A stretch of 45,639 bases of DNA from Bacteroidales bacterium (lineage in GTDB: Bacteria; Bacteroidota; Bacteroidia; Bacteroidales; Bacteroidaceae): contig JAATGU010000057.1 in the NCBI GenBank assembly GCA_015654535.1, forward strand, positions 1-45,639. The letters are read 5' to 3'. Within the stretch, counting starts at the first letter, position 1; each line of letters begins with the position of its first letter. Under the pieces are notes generated by a model. It was not told the origin of the DNA. It saw nothing but the letters and a program-made list of their open reading frames with translations, and did no database searches. Of the stretch, positions 44,027-45,639 are shown piece by piece. Both the position numbers and the translations under genes were made by a program.

Positions 44027-45639
44027 ATGAAAAAAATATTATTGCTATTAATTTCCTTATTTTTACTTGCCGGAGGCGTTAATGCTCAAATGCAAGATCC
44101 TGTTCACTTTAAGACAGAACTGAAAACCATCAGTGAAACAGAAGTGGAGATCCGCTTTACTGCTACCATTGATAATGGATGGCATGTGTATTCGGTGAAT
44201 CTTCCTTCCGGTGGTCCTATTTCGGCAACATTCAATGTTGAGAAGATGGAAGGTGTCAAACTTGCTGGTAAATTAACTCCTGTAAGCAAAGAAATATCGA
44301 AGTTTGATAAAGTGTTTGAAATGAATTTACGTTATTTTGAACATACAGCAGTCTTTACTCAAAAAATAAAGATTACCGGGGCTACCTATGATATAAAAGG
44401 GTATTTGGAATATGGAGCATGTAATGATGAAAGCTGTTTACCACCTACCCAAGTTCCGTTTAACTATAAAGGGAAAGGTAGCGCTAAAGCCGTTGAAGCA
44501 GTGGCTACCGAAGCAACTACAGCAACAACAGAACAGCCGGCTGATACGCTGGCTGTTGTTGCAAAAGATACAGTGGCTGTTGTGGCAGATTCCACCACGG
44601 TGGCAGATTATTGGAAGCCAGTGGTGAGTGAATTAAATGCTTTTGGTGGTGCAACGTCTCATCAGGATTACTCTTGGCTCTATATCTTTATTACCGGATT
44701 TTTGGGTGGTTTATTGGCGCTCTTTACTCCTTGTGTATGGCCTATTATTCCAATGACGGTTAGCTTTTTTCTGAAACGTTCACAAGACAAAAAGAAAGGA
44801 ATCAGGGATGCTTGGTTATATGGTTTATCTATCGTTGTGATTTATGTCACTCTAGGATTAGCCATTACGCTTATATTTGGAGCCAGCGCGTTGAATGCTA
44901 TGGCCACTAATGCAATATTCAACATCTTGTTTTTCTTGATGCTGGTTGTCTTTGCAGCTTCTTTTTTTGGCGCTTTTGAAATAACGCTGCCTTCTTCCTG
45001 GAGCACAGCGGTAGATAGCAAAGCAGAGAAGACCGGTGGATTGATCAGTATTTTCTTGATGGCATTTACATTGACACTAGTTTCATTTTCATGTACCGGC
45101 CCAATTATCGGATTCTTGTTGGTACAGGTTTCCACTACCGGTAGCATCATTGCTCCGGCTATTGGAATGTTAGGTTTTGCCATTGCTTTGGCGCTTCCCT
45201 TCACTATTTTCGCCTTGTTCCCTTCTTGGTTGAAGTCAATGCCCCGTTCAGGCGGATGGATGAATAAGATTAAAGTAGTGTTAGGATTCCTTGAGCTGGC
45301 TTTTGCGCTGAAGTTCTTCTCTGTAGCCGATTTGTCTTATGGTTGGGGATTGCTTGATCGTGAAACCTTTCTTTCTTTGTGGATTGCTATTTTTGCTTTA
45401 CTTGGCCTTTATTTGTTGGGCATCATCCGTTTTCCACACGATGATGATGATAGAAAAGTTCCGGTTCCATCTTTTTTCCTGGCACTGATTTCCCTGGCTT
45501 TTGCCATGTATATGGTTCCTGGTTTATGGGGCGCTCCTTTAAAGGCGGTAAGTGCTTTTGCTCCTCCGATGAAAACTCAGGACTTTAATCTTTATACAAA
45601 CGAAGTTCGTGCAAAGTATGACGATTATGATGTCGGTAT
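44027..45639 (+). CDS. dsbD: Thiol:disulfide interchange protein DsbD (partial, runs off the window)
   Basis: DsbD carries electrons from cytoplasmic thioredoxin across the inner membrane to periplasmic thiol proteins. The visible 537 residues are open to the window end without a stop. A signal peptide (about 1-21, ending VNAQ) precedes an N-terminal immunoglobulin-like alpha domain with the CNDESC cysteines (C132, C137). A low-complexity Thr/Ala/Val linker lies at about 155-195. The membrane domain carries its two redox cysteines, C236 in TPCVWPIIP and C356 in SCTGPIIG, with about eight membrane segments to residue 515. The C-terminal thioredoxin-like gamma domain would lie beyond the window. 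The start follows the Dabb gene by 25 bp. Confidence 0.94.
   Translation, partial: MKKILLLLISLFLLAGGVNAQMQDPVHFKTELKTISETEVEIRFTATIDNGWHVYSVNLPSGGPISATFNVEKMEGVKLAGKLTPVSKEISKFDKVFEMNLRYFEHTAVFTQKIKITGATYDIKGYLEYGACNDESCLPPTQVPFNYKGKGSAKAVEAVATEATTATTEQPADTLAVVAKDTVAVVADSTTVADYWKPVVSELNAFGGATSHQDYSWLYIFITGFLGGLLALFTPCVWPIIPMTVSFFLKRSQDKKKGIRDAWLYGLSIVVIYVTLGLAITLIFGASALNAMATNAIFNILFFLMLVVFAASFFGAFEITLPSSWSTAVDSKAEKTGGLISIFLMAFTLTLVSFSCTGPIIGFLLVQVSTTGSIIAPAIGMLGFAIALALPFTIFALFPSWLKSMPRSGGWMNKIKVVLGFLELAFALKFFSVADLSYGWGLLDRETFLSLWIAIFALLGLYLLGIIRFPHDDDDRKVPVPSFFLALISLAFAMYMVPGLWGAPLKAVSAFAPPMKTQDFNLYTNEVRAKYDDYDVG

Overview
The window is chromosomal DNA of a Bacteroides-type member of the Bacteroidetes. 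Evidence: promoters match the Bacteroides consensus (TTTG, about 19 bp, TAnnTTTG) rather than -35/-10 boxes; Shine-Dalgarno sequences are mostly absent; and the protein families are typical of the genus (HECLGH-type dipeptidyl peptidase III, B12-dependent ribonucleotide reductase, NamZ/DUF1343, CBM20-bearing MalQ, LptD-like protein). The species cannot be named from the sequence alone.

Layout. 1-84: 3' end of a 5S rRNA and its terminator. 339-6790: branched-chain amino acid operon leuA-leuC-leuD-cimA-leuB, preceded by a promoter, a 27-codon Leu/Ile-rich leader peptide and mutually exclusive antiterminator and terminator hairpins. 6799-9680: a CDF metal exporter divergent from cysteine synthase and a TPR protein. 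9681-17005: recQ, a stand-alone AraC-type DNA-binding protein, dipeptidyl peptidase III with an AlkD-like protein, and a Fur-family regulator with purA. 17006-23181: folB, malQ and nrdJ on the minus strand. 23390-28210: a nitroreductase, then dnaA, an MCE-domain protein and a cell-wall amidase on the minus strand. 28420-33908: a TonB-dependent receptor divergent from a BASS-type transporter, a small NAD(P)-binding protein and a metallophosphoesterase. 34002-40200: NamZ-like muramidase with an MscS channel, an HD-domain protein, an LptD-like protein and uracil-DNA glycosylase. 40366-45639: tRNA-Arg(CCG), an unusual protein with UDG-like motifs, an MltF-like lytic transglycosylase with uridine kinase, a Dabb protein and the start of dsbD, which runs off the window.

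How the genes work together. LeuA makes isopropylmalate, and CimA, whose substrate-pocket residues match pyruvate-using citramalate synthase, makes citramalate. LeuC, LeuD and LeuB then serve both branches, so the operon can feed leucine and isoleucine. The leader peptide, with Leu-Leu, Ile-Ile-Ile and Leu-Leu clusters, fits dual sensing. Several other genes concern the envelope (amidase, MCE protein, LptD, NamZ, MltF, MscS, DsbD).

The two most notable non-coding signals are the leu attenuator and a pair of homologous 88-bp elements (about 6746-6833 and 17398-17485). Each element has four GTACA-centred units at an exact 22-bp period, folds into two hairpins, and lies in the same orientation relative to transcription, once after leuB and once in the predicted folB leader. 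No mobile element, CRISPR array or prophage was recognised.
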